From contig JAOWCC010000936.1 in NCBI GenBank assembly GCA_030867875.1, forward strand, positions 74,123,032-74,187,031: a stretch of 64,000 bases of DNA, in the 5' to 3' direction. Source of the DNA: Actinernus sp. WN-2022. Taxonomy: Eukaryota > Cnidaria > Anthozoa > Actiniaria > Actinernidae. A program made the translations under genes and the position numbers. Every line of letters starts with the position of its first letter. The stretch's first letter is position 1. Below the pieces are notes generated by a model. That model had not been told where the DNA came from, searched no databases, and saw only the letters and a list, made by a program, of their open reading frames with translations. Shown piece after piece: positions 19,932 to 28,131 of this stretch.

Positions 19932-20156
19932 TTAGGTTTGGGCTTTTCTTTCTTTCTCAAGTTGTTTCTCAAGATATTCCTTTGCGTATAAGCTACCAAG
20001 TATCACGGCAGTCCACTTTGCGTAATTCGCTAGGGAAGAAGAAGGATCGCTAAGCATAGATTCCTTGGTAGTCTTTTTTACGATCCACCCAATACCAGCA
20101 GCGAGTCCAACGATTTTGACTGCATCGGTTGCCGTCTTCGTCAATTCCTTCTCCAT
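19932..20156 (-). CDS. Small viral membrane protein, 74 aa
   Basis: Not assigned to a family. It has two hydrophobic segments (IVGLAAGIGWIV, residues ~15-26, and AKWTAVILGSLYA, ~46-58) and a charged C-terminal tail rich in Lys/Glu. Upstream of the ATG is an AT-rich TAGTATATATCTAG. Position and size suggest a minor virion or membrane component. Short length lowers certainty, but the tight spacing supports it. Confidence 0.65.
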   Translation of the reverse strand: MEKELTKTATDAVKIVGLAAGIGWIVKKTTKESMLSDPSSSLANYAKWTAVILGSLYAKEYLEKQLEKERKAQT

Positions 20157-20193
20157 CTAGATATATACTACTATGATCTCGAGTCTTTAAGTG

Positions 20194-20547
20194 TTACTCC
20201 ATGTCTAGTGCCGTTGGCTTTGCCGGAGCTGCAGGTTGTGTCGTGCTAACGGTGGCAACAACACGCTTATTACCATCTACATACTTCTTGTACGCAAAGT
20301 ACGTGCCAAACAATGTAGCGCCAGTACCAATGACTGCGAGGATAGTCAGGCTTTCGAACCGACCTTTCTCTACGTCGACTTCTTTACATGATTCGCTTTC
20401 GCGCATCAACTCTCTCTTTTGAGCTTCTTTAGCGAGTTTGTTGCTTAACGCTAGTGCTTTTCCAGCTGCGACGCGCTTTGGGTTTTTTATCTTAGTTGGT
20501 GCAGTCGTCGGAGGATTCGCAGTTATCTGATCCGTCTGTCCTTCCAT
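20194..20547 (-). CDS. Viral single-pass membrane protein, 117 aa
   Basis: The start is set at the ATG at 20547; in-frame codons further upstream precede the promoter-like ACCTACTATATCG. The N-terminus is Thr/Pro-rich, followed by a basic helical stretch (NPKRVAAGKALALSNKLA). One clear transmembrane helix comes next (LTILAVIGTGATLFGTYFAY, residues ~67-86), then an Ala/Pro-rich tail. It overlaps the next gene upstream by 56 bp in another frame. Function unknown; probably virion-associated. Confidence 0.65.
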   Translation of the reverse strand: MEGQTDQITANPPTTAPTKIKNPKRVAAGKALALSNKLAKEAQKRELMRESESCKEVDVEKGRFESLTILAVIGTGATLFGTYFAYKKYVDGNKRVVATVSTTQPAAPAKPTALDME

Positions 20548-21037
20548 CTTGCTTCGATATAGTAGGTATATGTGAAGGTTCAACAGTTGTACCAGGAATG
20601 ACTACGTGACCAGATATGTGGAATAGGACGCTAGCTAGAGCTACAAGGCGACCGGCTTTGAGCGATAGTAGGCCAGTCGCAGCACTGATTTCGTTGCGGA
20701 CTAGAGGGTCTTCTTGTAGGTCCTTGATCAGGGCTTCTTGAGAATCTATTGGTACTAGGTAGGCAACTAGGCGGGTAGCTAGACGTGTCACACCGTCGAC
20801 TAAGCCTTTCGTTACTTGCTTAGCTAGAACGGCCTGATACCTCCTATGCAACTTGTCTACTTCTTTCTCAGGAAGTCTAGAGATGTCTCCTAGAGAAAAG
20901 TTCTTACCTAAGTATTCTTTCGTTACGCCTGTTGCGGCTAAGATCGAAAGTGATTCACGATTGTCTGATGTGACGTCTAGGTTGGTTGGTGGGCCTGTTA
21001 CATCCTCACCGAATATCTCGAGTATTTCTTTATCCAT
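20492..21037 (-). CDS. Conserved viral protein of unknown function, 181 aa
   Basis: I cannot assign a domain. The N-terminal third is acidic; the middle is a helical region with a long amphipathic stretch (VTRLATRLVAYLVP) and a Gly/Ala-rich segment (ISAATGLLSLKAGRLVAL, ~118-135). The C-terminal tail is polar and rich in Ser/Asp. It lies between the packaging ATPase, which it overlaps by 8 bp, and the 117-aa membrane protein, so it is likely co-expressed with the assembly genes. A minor virion protein is a reasonable guess. Confidence 0.7.
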   Translation of the reverse strand: MDKEILEIFGEDVTGPPTNLDVTSDNRESLSILAATGVTKEYLGKNFSLGDISRLPEKEVDKLHRRYQAVLAKQVTKGLVDGVTRLATRLVAYLVPIDSQEALIKDLQEDPLVRNEISAATGLLSLKAGRLVALASVLFHISGHVVIPGTTVEPSHIPTISKQDGRTDGSDNCESSDDCTN

Positions 21038-21653
21038 GATAATATGTTGTAGGTGCTGGGAGCTCTAACACTACCTCGAAAGGATGGCGTAGACAGAAGC
21101 ACATGCGAGCGAACTTATGGGATCCAAGTATCGTTCGTAACTCTTTACATTCTTGTGAGCCTCCATAATCCTCAAATATCTTTTTACCATCTACGGCCGA
21201 TGCTGTATGGAATGCTACTACGATAGCTACGTTCTCACGGAAGGGCTTACATATGCTCGTTAATTGTTGGGACAGCACCCAAACGGAAATCCCTATATGT
21301 CGTGCAGAAAAGGCTAAGTCCACTAGCTTGTCAGTTCGTTTCTTGACGTCCTTCGATGCGGCGCAATCATCGAGAATCAATAGAGTATTGGTACCTGACC
21401 AAAATGTTGCGCAAATACTCAAAGTAGCATCGATGGCATCTTGTGGTGGCGATATGACGAAGAAATGAGGATCTCGATTTGCGAATCCACGATAAGTTTT
21501 GTTGTGGGCATACGTAGGACAAATCAGTACTATGTAATCGAACTTACCACGAAATGCTCCACGAAGTTGTTCTATGAGAAACGCAGTCTTCCCACAATTC
21601 GTTGGACCGACTATGAGTGCGTTGAACGGCACGTGCTCTACGAGAGAATCCAT
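21030..21653 (-). CDS. DNA packaging ATPase (A32/FtsK-HerA type)
   Basis: A 207-aa ATPase that would pump viral DNA into the capsid. The Walker A motif is GPTNCGKT (residues 16-23) and the Walker B is LLILDD (91-96). A polar QQ motif (WVLSQQLTS) follows at the expected distance. Size and motif order match the compact A32-like ATPases of Polintons and adintoviruses. It abuts the major capsid gene (the stop of one and start of the other share a base at 21653), as is usual for these assembly modules. Confidence 0.9.
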   Translation of the reverse strand: MDSLVEHVPFNALIVGPTNCGKTAFLIEQLRGAFRGKFDYIVLICPTYAHNKTYRGFANRDPHFFVISPPQDAIDATLSICATFWSGTNTLLILDDCAASKDVKKRTDKLVDLAFSARHIGISVWVLSQQLTSICKPFRENVAIVVAFHTASAVDGKKIFEDYGGSQECKELRTILGSHKFARMCFCLRHPFEVVLELPAPTTYYHG

Positions 21654-22888
21654 CAGTATAATATACTTTGCAGAGATCTGTTCAATATCGTGACCTGAGC
21701 ATCCGCAAGGACATAGATGTGCATTTTCACATTTCCACTTCCCTTTGCAGTTCTATGTATGCGAATGTCGATGTCCTTTCCACTGCCGGTTTGTGCCAAG
21801 CCATCACCATGAACGGTGGAATCCTTTGCTGTGCGACAATCGATTAGAATAGAGAATCTATTTTCAAAGAACTTCTTTGGAGTCATAGAAGTATTGGGTG
21901 TACCAAACCAGCTTCTTGCAGCCTCCCAGAAATCTAGAGGAAGCATGCCGCTTGGAAAGAGTCTGTTGGGAATCCCATTGACATCTACTTCTACCTTCAA
22001 TATATCTGGATTCGAGAATGCTTCACTATCTCGCGTGCCAATGGTAGGTGGATCTATGAATAGTAGAAGTAGTCCAGCAAAGGATCGTCGTGGAACATTA
22101 ACGTTTTGAGATATCAAAGTATCAGAGGTTTTAGCGATATCTACTGTCTTGAAGTGAACAGCGTAGTTGTATAGGAATGCAGCACCTATTTCATATTTGT
22201 GAAGTGCATTACTAGCCAGCGTTTCGTTCCTGATTGCTTCGTATTCTAGTTGGATGTTGGTAAGTTGGTACGTACCTATCTTCGTCGTATCCGATCCAAT
22301 TACAACCTCGTTGGCAGACGCTAGAGTCAACTCGAATGTAATCGTACTTTCTAAGGCATGTGGATATAGAACTCCATGTTGTGTCAGAATGTCAACATCT
22401 AATGGAATCCTATACTTTGAACCACATGCAGTTAGGAGTGCGTTGTCTGCAGCAGATGAAGTACTTGCGTCACCAGCTTTCGAGCGTAGCTTATTCAAGT
22501 TCTCTGATTGAATGCCTTGTTGTATTCTAGACTCTCTCTCCTGCGTAGATAGGTATATATCGGAGTATGTTTGTAGGAGGTCTGGCCTGACAAGGTCTTC
22601 TACTGTTTCAGCTCCCATCCTACAGATTCTACGCATGACCAAACAGCGTCCAACGTTCGAAACGACTCTGTTATTCGCATGTCCACCAGATAGTACGATG
22701 TCGCCCAATAGCGCTAAGCTGCCCGGTACTAGTACTACATCTTCTGCTAGCTTTGGAACTTCTACGTATAGAGTCTCACCTGGATTGGCAGATGATCGAG
22801 TGAAAGTTTTCCTATACAAGTCTCGTGGAGCCTTGAGTGCATGAGGCTCTCTTCGTACTTGTGTGGGATCCAACTTCGATGAGATCAT
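21653..22888 (-). CDS. Probable major capsid protein (double jelly-roll)
   Basis: A 411-aa protein immediately upstream of the packaging ATPase. It is rich in beta-prone segments without membrane helices or signal peptide. Two stretches (LTNIQLEYEAIRNETLA and VPRRSFAGLLLLFID) resemble a capsid family I know from cnidarian Polinton-like elements. No sequence motif proves the fold, so the assignment rests on position, size and this resemblance. I set the start at the ATG at 22888, just after the ATATAGTTATAT promoter motif; the frame extends 36 bp upstream through that promoter to another ATG. Confidence 0.7.
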   Translation of the reverse strand: MISSKLDPTQVRREPHALKAPRDLYRKTFTRSSANPGETLYVEVPKLAEDVVLVPGSLALLGDIVLSGGHANNRVVSNVGRCLVMRRICRMGAETVEDLVRPDLLQTYSDIYLSTQERESRIQQGIQSENLNKLRSKAGDASTSSAADNALLTACGSKYRIPLDVDILTQHGVLYPHALESTITFELTLASANEVVIGSDTTKIGTYQLTNIQLEYEAIRNETLASNALHKYEIGAAFLYNYAVHFKTVDIAKTSDTLISQNVNVPRRSFAGLLLLFIDPPTIGTRDSEAFSNPDILKVEVDVNGIPNRLFPSGMLPLDFWEAARSWFGTPNTSMTPKKFFENRFSILIDCRTAKDSTVHGDGLAQTGSGKDIDIRIHRTAKGSGNVKMHIYVLADAQVTILNRSLQSILY

Positions 22889-22922
22889 GTTGAATATAAC
22901 TATATATATAATTATGTTTAAC
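22889..22922. promoter_or_regulatory. Palindromic bidirectional promoter, capsid / 358-aa gene
   Basis: Only 34 bp separate the divergent start codons. The segment is a near-palindrome built on TTGAATATAACTATATATAT. Read toward the capsid gene it gives ATATAGTTATATTCAAC then ATG. The same design recurs at 25688-25730. Distance to the ATG is too short for an ordinary TATA box with a start site 30 bp downstream. Confidence 0.75.
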
Positions 22923-23999
22923 ATGGCCTCTGAGGGTAGGTATGATGAAAGAACTGATGAAGCTGAAAGAGGAAGAGACTACGACAACGATGATACTGTC
23001 AATGAAGAAACACGGAAATTGGCGTCAGACTCTACGAATGTGGATCCTAGTGAATCACTCAACCTGAAAACTAGACGCAATTATAATGAAGAAGGTGCTC
23101 GACCGAAGTATCAGGAAACGTCATTGACAGATGGAGAGCTTAGTGAATTGCTGGATGAGGATAGAATCGAACGGCCTAAATTTAGCGATCGCCACGTATT
23201 CTTCGAAACAGGCATATCGGATAGAACGAAACAAATGTTATTCGATGCTGTATGGGAACACTATGCGGATGTAGGGATTCGTGGAGACCTTGAGATAACT
23301 AAAGTATGGGATGCCGATAAGGAACGGGGTAGAATCTACCTTCACGCACTTGGAAGTAAAGAGAAGCCCATACCTTTGACCACAGTGAAGGGTGAAAGAT
23401 ACCAAAGTATGGGTAAGGATCTCAAATTTGCCCTAGGCCCTACGGATGCAGAAAGAGCAGAACAAGTCCTCCAAGGTCAAGAAAAGGCCATTGAACATCT
23501 CGAAATGGAAGATAGTATACTTCAAGATCTAACGTCAACTGAGGACCAGAAGGAAGCGGCTAAGGAAGAGAAAATACACATCCATAACGAAATAGAATTA
23601 CTCGAACGTCAAGAAGAAGCCATACTAAAACGTATGTCGCTACGTGAAAGGATCAAATACATTTTCAGAAAGCATGGAATGACCGTTCTTGCAGTAGTAA
23701 CTTCTATTGGCGCTATCGTTAGTACGATAGTTTCCCTGTTGTCGAAATCCGTACCGAAACCAATAAAGACTGGTATTGATAAAGCAGCAGATGCAGTAAA
23801 GAAGGGATTGCAAACGACTGGGGGGTTGTTGAAAGAAATGGGAAAGAAACTTGGACAGATCCTACCTGGAATGATTGGATCGATTGCGAGTTTCATATTT
23901 ACTATGGCTGGTAAAGCTCTGGGAGTACTAGCACAGAACGTTTGGTTATTCATCGTAGCAATAGTGGTGATCACGATAGAGCAATACAAACGACGTTAA
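22923..23999 (+). CDS. Virion protein with coiled coil and membrane-active tail, 358 aa
   Basis: The N-terminal ~70 residues are acidic and disordered. A charged helical coiled coil spans roughly residues 180-250. The C-terminal third has hydrophobic helices (VLAVVTSIGAIVSTIVSLL; then IGSIASFIFTMAGKALGVLA and a terminal LFIVAIVVITI), separated by a basic amphipathic stretch. The combination suggests a capsid-interior protein that perturbs membranes during entry, analogous in layout to adenovirus pVI or the PX proteins of adintoviruses; that is inference. The start is the ATG after the shared promoter. The stop overlaps the convergent neighbour by 4 bp. Confidence 0.7.
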   Translation: MASEGRYDERTDEAERGRDYDNDDTVNEETRKLASDSTNVDPSESLNLKTRRNYNEEGARPKYQETSLTDGELSELLDEDRIERPKFSDRHVFFETGISDRTKQMLFDAVWEHYADVGIRGDLEITKVWDADKERGRIYLHALGSKEKPIPLTTVKGERYQSMGKDLKFALGPTDAERAEQVLQGQEKAIEHLEMEDSILQDLTSTEDQKEAAKEEKIHIHNEIELLERQEEAILKRMSLRERIKYIFRKHGMTVLAVVTSIGAIVSTIVSLLSKSVPKPIKTGIDKAADAVKKGLQTTGGLLKEMGKKLGQILPGMIGSIASFIFTMAGKALGVLAQNVWLFIVAIVVITIEQYKRR

Positions 24000-25687
24000 C
24001 GAAACAACATCCATGCAATTCCAGCTGCGGCAATGGATGTCACTGCGAGATTAATCTCATGTTGTGAGCCAGCCTTTGCCTTTGCCTTTGCCTTTGCCTT
24101 TGGTACAGGAACTTGTTTCTTGTGCGTCTCGAGAGGCTGCACCAATTTCTTATCTGGTGGGCGTTTCATAGGAAGAGGTGAATGTCCTTTGCCTTCTGCA
24201 TTGATGTCGTTAGTGCCTAGCACCATATCTTTCGTAGCTTTCGGGATTGGATTCTTATAGCCATCTTTCTTACCAAGATAGTACACTAGATCGCTTGGCA
24301 ATAATCGCACGCCTACAGCTATTGCTAGATCGAGCCTCTTATGCGTTGATTTTATAGCGGTAAGATAGTTTTTGTAGCTCACCACTAAGTCGTTTTCGAG
24401 AATAGCGTCTTCGACTAAGCTCTTAAACTTTTCTTTGACGTTATGGCTATCTATGATGGATCCGTTCAAGTCGGCTTGAGCACCAAGCATGCAATGTCCA
24501 AAAGCCTCGACAGATCTATTCAACCTACCCAATCCAGCATCTGTCAAACCCTTTCCGATTGGTGGCGTAAACCAATTGTATTGCTTTCCTTCGTGTTCGT
24601 CGTTCCGAATAAAGGATACTAGATCGCCCTTGTCCACACTGCCTTTCTCGTCTGCAAATAAGTTATTGTGGTTGGGCCATGTGTCTGCTTCCTTGTCGTA
24701 GCTTCGGATTACGTGGACGTTCTTGTAGCCATCACCATACAAAAGGAATACGTCTCCTAATCCGTGATTCCTACCTCCGTGCCATCGGAAGTCTGGTGGG
24801 AAATCTGGTGTTCGAGATATACCAAATTCAATGCACAATTTCTCAAGAGCTGCTTTGTTATAGAGGTTATCCATTTGCTTGAAATGAGAGTTACCAGGTA
24901 AAGGAACTCCATTGGCACCACCAAGTTCATGCAGAATTCTTCGTATTGTGAAATAAACGTGAAATCGTAGGAACCCCTGAACGACTGGTGGATACGTTTT
25001 GAAAATAGGATCAAACAATGACACTCCACATCCAGAAGTCGCACACCACGTTGCGAAATTCAATTGTTGAGGCCAATATTTGAAATCCGGACCATGTAAC
25101 CAATGGTAGGACTCATTTGCTGTCATATGCTTTACGACGGTCTCCTTGAATATGTTTCGAACGCCTGCTTTGAACCTATTCTTTGAGGTGGCATATATCC
25201 ATAGATTAGTGAGATCGATATCTTGTGCCGGTCCAGTAGGAGGAACTGCTGTAATAGGATATTTCGCACTTCTATCTAGGGTCAACGTAGATGGGAAACC
25301 TTTATGCACATCCCACAATGCGTCATCGATGCGTCTTTGAGTGACTGCAGGTAACTTTGAGACATCATTGCCGTAAATGACATAGCTAGAATCTCCATCT
25401 CGAAACCAAATACTCGTCGAATATTTGCCTGGACCGTTCACTTCCGTAGAGACATAGAACTTGTGAAGATCTGCATGTGGATATCTTTTCTTGAACTTCA
25501 CCAACAGATTGGCATTCAAGGTTGCAACCTCTCTACTTTCCACATCTTTTCTATCTATCCGAGCTTGATTCTCTCTCCTAGCTTGATTCTCAGCCTTTGA
25601 CCTTATGTTAGCATTCGGTGTTGGGACCTCTTCCTCTTCGTCTTTCCCTCCGTAATGGTAACTGAAAAGACCTCCAGACCTCCTCAT
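23996..25687 (-). CDS. Large viral protein of unknown function, 563 aa
   Basis: No domain was identified. The N-terminal ~50 residues are charged. The body (about 60-480) has mixed alpha/beta composition with a central segment GDVFLLYGDGYKNVHVI and a helical later part. A basic Pro/Lys region contains a (KA)n run encoded by a CTTTGC hexanucleotide repeat at about 24074-24100. The last ~20 residues (LAVTSIAAAGIAWMLF) form a hydrophobic anchor. It is divergent from the penton gene and likely late. It could be a minor capsid, fibre or tail-anchored protein. The ATG at 25687 was chosen because it follows the shared promoter. Confidence 0.7.
   Translation of the reverse strand: MRRSGGLFSYHYGGKDEEEEVPTPNANIRSKAENQARRENQARIDRKDVESREVATLNANLLVKFKKRYPHADLHKFYVSTEVNGPGKYSTSIWFRDGDSSYVIYGNDVSKLPAVTQRRIDDALWDVHKGFPSTLTLDRSAKYPITAVPPTGPAQDIDLTNLWIYATSKNRFKAGVRNIFKETVVKHMTANESYHWLHGPDFKYWPQQLNFATWCATSGCGVSLFDPIFKTYPPVVQGFLRFHVYFTIRRILHELGGANGVPLPGNSHFKQMDNLYNKAALEKLCIEFGISRTPDFPPDFRWHGGRNHGLGDVFLLYGDGYKNVHVIRSYDKEADTWPNHNNLFADEKGSVDKGDLVSFIRNDEHEGKQYNWFTPPIGKGLTDAGLGRLNRSVEAFGHCMLGAQADLNGSIIDSHNVKEKFKSLVEDAILENDLVVSYKNYLTAIKSTHKRLDLAIAVGVRLLPSDLVYYLGKKDGYKNPIPKATKDMVLGTNDINAEGKGHSPLPMKRPPDKKLVQPLETHKKQVPVPKAKAKAKAKAGSQHEINLAVTSIAAAGIAWMLFR
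24068..24104. repeat. CTTTGC hexanucleotide run inside the 563-aa gene
   Basis: Five or six consecutive TTTGCC/CTTTGC units encode an alternating Lys-Ala run on the minus strand. It is a slippage-prone microsatellite in coding sequence that preserves frame. Confidence 0.8.
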
Positions 25688-25730
25688 GTTGAAGCTATAC
25701 ATATATATAGTTATACCTTCAACATATAAG
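25688..25730. promoter_or_regulatory. Palindromic bidirectional promoter, penton / 563-aa gene
   Basis: 43 bp separate two divergent ATGs. The segment has inverted TTGAAG...CTTCAA ends around an ATACATATATATAGTTATA core. Read toward the penton gene it gives ATATATAGTTATA then CTTCAACAT, matching the promoter at 22889-22922. Confidence 0.75.
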
Positions 25731-26390
25731 ATGGTTCTCTTATATATCACCACAACATCGGCTGACCATACTGCCTACTTCGACGATCCAATTCTTATCA
25801 ACAACATTTCACTAGTTGAGGTCACTTTTGAGAATAGTTGGTGGAATCTAGCGAAGAAGGCTTCGTTCCATTGGGCTATAGAAGAGGGCGTTATGTTTCC
25901 ACACGCTATCGTTAAAGGGCACCATGATATAATGAGCATTCAACAAGATTTAAAACCCGCAATTGATGCTGGCATTATCAAATTTGAGCCTAGTAAGGCT
26001 TTCATTCTAAGGGTTATTAAACCAATCCGGTTCAGTAAAAATCTTTGCACACTGTTGGGCGTTAACGGAGATGACTATGGGCAAGATAGTAAGACGCTCA
26101 AAAGGAGAAGTCACGATCTGAGGTTCGACGATATCCACACAGCATACGTACACTGCGATGTCGTAGATTCCAGCTTTTCAATTCTAGATGGAAAGCACTC
26201 GACAGTTCTCGCTAGCATTACGATCCGTGGTGGAAGATTCGCAAAATCGACATACGCCTCTCTACTACCAACAACCACTCGAGCTCTTGGGACAATGCAA
26301 AGCAGTCTTCGTCTGACAATTCGTGATGAGAAAGGCAACGTGGTAGACTTCCGTGGTCGACCGATACGATACGTGTTGAAGCTTGAGTAA
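25731..26390 (+). CDS. Probable penton / minor capsid protein (single jelly-roll)
   Basis: A 219-aa protein with beta-rich composition. The first 35 residues (DDPILINNISLVEVTFENSW) and the C-terminal pattern (SSLRLTIRDEKGNVVDF then RPIRYVLKL) resemble the penton-like minor capsid proteins of Polintons and adintoviruses, as do IHTAYVHCDVVD and the size. The ATG at 25731 follows the shared promoter; the open frame extends 45 bp upstream through the promoter. It is divergent from the 563-aa gene and co-directional with the following membrane-active protein, 22 bp away. Confidence 0.65.
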   Translation: MVLLYITTTSADHTAYFDDPILINNISLVEVTFENSWWNLAKKASFHWAIEEGVMFPHAIVKGHHDIMSIQQDLKPAIDAGIIKFEPSKAFILRVIKPIRFSKNLCTLLGVNGDDYGQDSKTLKRRSHDLRFDDIHTAYVHCDVVDSSFSILDGKHSTVLASITIRGGRFAKSTYASLLPTTTRALGTMQSSLRLTIRDEKGNVVDFRGRPIRYVLKLE

Positions 26391-26412
26391 GCTATATGTA
26401 TAACGCGTTACA

Positions 26413-27024
26413 ATGGAAGGCGATTCGATTCAACCGTTTCCATCAGCACCAAGTATCTATCCACAGATTGCTAGTGACACTGGAAAGAACTTTAGACTGC
26501 AAACGATCCGAGACACGCTTTCGGACATAGAAGTTCAAGAAAGGCACTACGAAGGTGTGCGCAAGAAATATGCACGTTCTCAAGGAATAGTTCATGGAAT
26601 CGCAGTGGCAACTGGAGGTCTATCTGTGATCTTATCTGGATCTGGATTGGGCGCAGCGTTGACTGGGGTTGGAATAGTGATTGGTCTACCACTTGGAGTC
26701 ATTGGTGGACTATGTGGATTAATTTCAGCATCTACAACCCTTGGAGCTAAGAAGTTAGGAATGAAGGTTTCTAAGCATGAAAGGACAACTATGTTGGCAA
26801 AGGCGAAAATCAATACGATTCGCGATCTAGTATCGAAGGCCTTACGCGATGAAAACATATCCGACTCTGAATACAGTCTCATCCTGAACGAAGCGAATAA
26901 GTATGAGATCATGAGATCTGAAATTCGTCGCAAGGCTTCCATAGGTGAAAAAAGCACGGATCGGGTTCGAGCCGAACTCAAGCAAGAAGTGCAAAAGGAA
27001 ATGCGAGAAAAACTTGGAATGTAA
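26413..27024 (+). CDS. Virion membrane-active protein, 203 aa
   Basis: A Pro-rich, polar N-terminus (residues 1-20) is followed by an amphipathic helix. A long Gly-rich hydrophobic region (IVHGIAVATGGLSVILSGSG through GIVIGLPLGVIGGLCGLISA, about 59-107) resembles a paired fusion-peptide or pore-forming hairpin. The C-terminal half is charged and helical. I know similar proteins from other cnidarian Polinton-like elements but not their function. A role in membrane penetration or virion membrane association is inferred. The upstream CTATATGTATAACGCG is a variant of the viral promoter motif. Confidence 0.7.
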   Translation: MEGDSIQPFPSAPSIYPQIASDTGKNFRLQTIRDTLSDIEVQERHYEGVRKKYARSQGIVHGIAVATGGLSVILSGSGLGAALTGVGIVIGLPLGVIGGLCGLISASTTLGAKKLGMKVSKHERTTMLAKAKINTIRDLVSKALRDENISDSEYSLILNEANKYEIMRSEIRRKASIGEKSTDRVRAELKQEVQKEMREKLGM

Positions 27025-27027
27025 GAA

Positions 27028-28020
27028 TCAACGTTTCCTATGAAAGGAACGAACATGGTTCTCACTTTCACTTTGCCAAGTCCTACTGCTAGTTAGCCTA
27101 TGTCTAGTGTAGATTGGTTCGAAGTGGGAATGGTAAGAAGACAACTCCTTGACAAAACGCTTGACCGCATTTCCAAATATGCCACATCGCTTAACGACAT
27201 CCTTAAAAGACATAGACGATCCGGAGCGACGTAGCACCTCGTAACTTGCTCCAACGACTTTCGTCTTAAGCATTGATTTGGGGCCTATATTGTTTTCCAT
27301 TGCCTTAGTAACGACCTCGTGGACTATTTGTTGAACGTCCCTAGGTACTCCTACAAGATCTAGTTGTAGGAAAGTCGTCGCAATGTGAGGAACTATGCGC
27401 TCAGCATCCAAGTCTACATCAATCTTATCGTCGTCACACAGAGAACGTATGAAGACCTCTCCATTATGGATGCCTTCGTTTCTTAGTTGCATGAAGCGAG
27501 CGACCTCACCTTTAGATCGGACGAATCCACATTGTATGCATGCATGGTAGAGTAGAGCAGCTAAAATATTTTTCTTAGCATCACTACGCTTGAGACAAAC
27601 TTTCATTACTTGGGTGAATGCGTCGGCTACGATTTCTAACGCGTTCATAGGGAACGATAAATCATAACTTTGTTTGTAAATAGTGTCGTATGCTCGTAGT
27701 TCTTGTAGTAGCGTTCGTCGTTTCAGTTCTATGTCATCATCGCTTTGCTTTGGTTTTGCGCGGTCTAGATCACTTTGATACTGAAACCCGTCCGGACCTA
27801 CTATATGCAGTCGAGTAGTAATAATGTCGATCTTAGTTTCTGTACATGGTTCAACCTCGGAAACAAGACCACATGTGGGACACACGAATTCCGTTCCTTG
27901 TACTTCCAAGGGACAGAGACAATCAGAACATGTTTCACTGGTGTTAATACGTTCCACTTGTGGTTTGATATTCAGGCTTCTACAAATTCCAGGACCAAAC
28001 AATCTGACTAGCTCGTCCAT
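27028..28020 (-). CDS. TFIIB/VLTF3-like transcription factor
   Basis: A 330-aa protein beginning with a zinc ribbon (CSDCLCPL...CPTCGLVSE, residues ~32-57) of the TFIIB/Rpb12 kind. Two helical blocks follow: one around AALLYHACIQCGFVRSKGEV (about 154-173) and one around GASYEVLRRSG (near 277-287). These resemble the cyclin repeats of TFIIB and the core of the large-DNA-virus late factor VLTF3. It probably directs transcription from the element's own AT-rich promoters. A hairpin lies 30 bp upstream of its ATG. Choice between TFIIB and VLTF3 needs a profile search. Confidence 0.7.
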   Translation of the reverse strand: MDELVRLFGPGICRSLNIKPQVERINTSETCSDCLCPLEVQGTEFVCPTCGLVSEVEPCTETKIDIITTRLHIVGPDGFQYQSDLDRAKPKQSDDDIELKRRTLLQELRAYDTIYKQSYDLSFPMNALEIVADAFTQVMKVCLKRSDAKKNILAALLYHACIQCGFVRSKGEVARFMQLRNEGIHNGEVFIRSLCDDDKIDVDLDAERIVPHIATTFLQLDLVGVPRDVQQIVHEVVTKAMENNIGPKSMLKTKVVGASYEVLRRSGSSMSFKDVVKRCGIFGNAVKRFVKELSSYHSHFEPIYTRHRLTSSRTWQSESENHVRSFHRKR

Positions 28021-28050
28021 GATACAACTATAGATGTCGTACGTTCAATA

Positions 28051-28120
28051 GAAAAAAAAAAAGAAGAGGAATGAAGAGGGCCACGCAACGACCTTCTTCA
28101 TTCTTCCTTTTTTCTTTTTT
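28051..28120. promoter_or_regulatory. Conserved viral hairpin, copy 2
   Basis: Arms of about 24 bp (AAGAAGAGGAATGAAGAGG and its near complement) enclose a loop with CACGCAACGAC, the complement of the core seen at 19184-19248. It stands 12 bp beyond the stop of the cysteine-rich gene and 30 bp before the TFIIB-like ATG. Confidence 0.7.
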
Positions 28121-28131
28121 CGTGGCTATTC

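Noticed and set aside
22889..22924. Upstream ATGs for the capsid and 358-aa genes inside the shared promoter
   Set aside because: Both frames run through the palindrome and would give hydrophobic Ile/Tyr leaders that merely translate the promoter. The ATGs just outside it are preferred.
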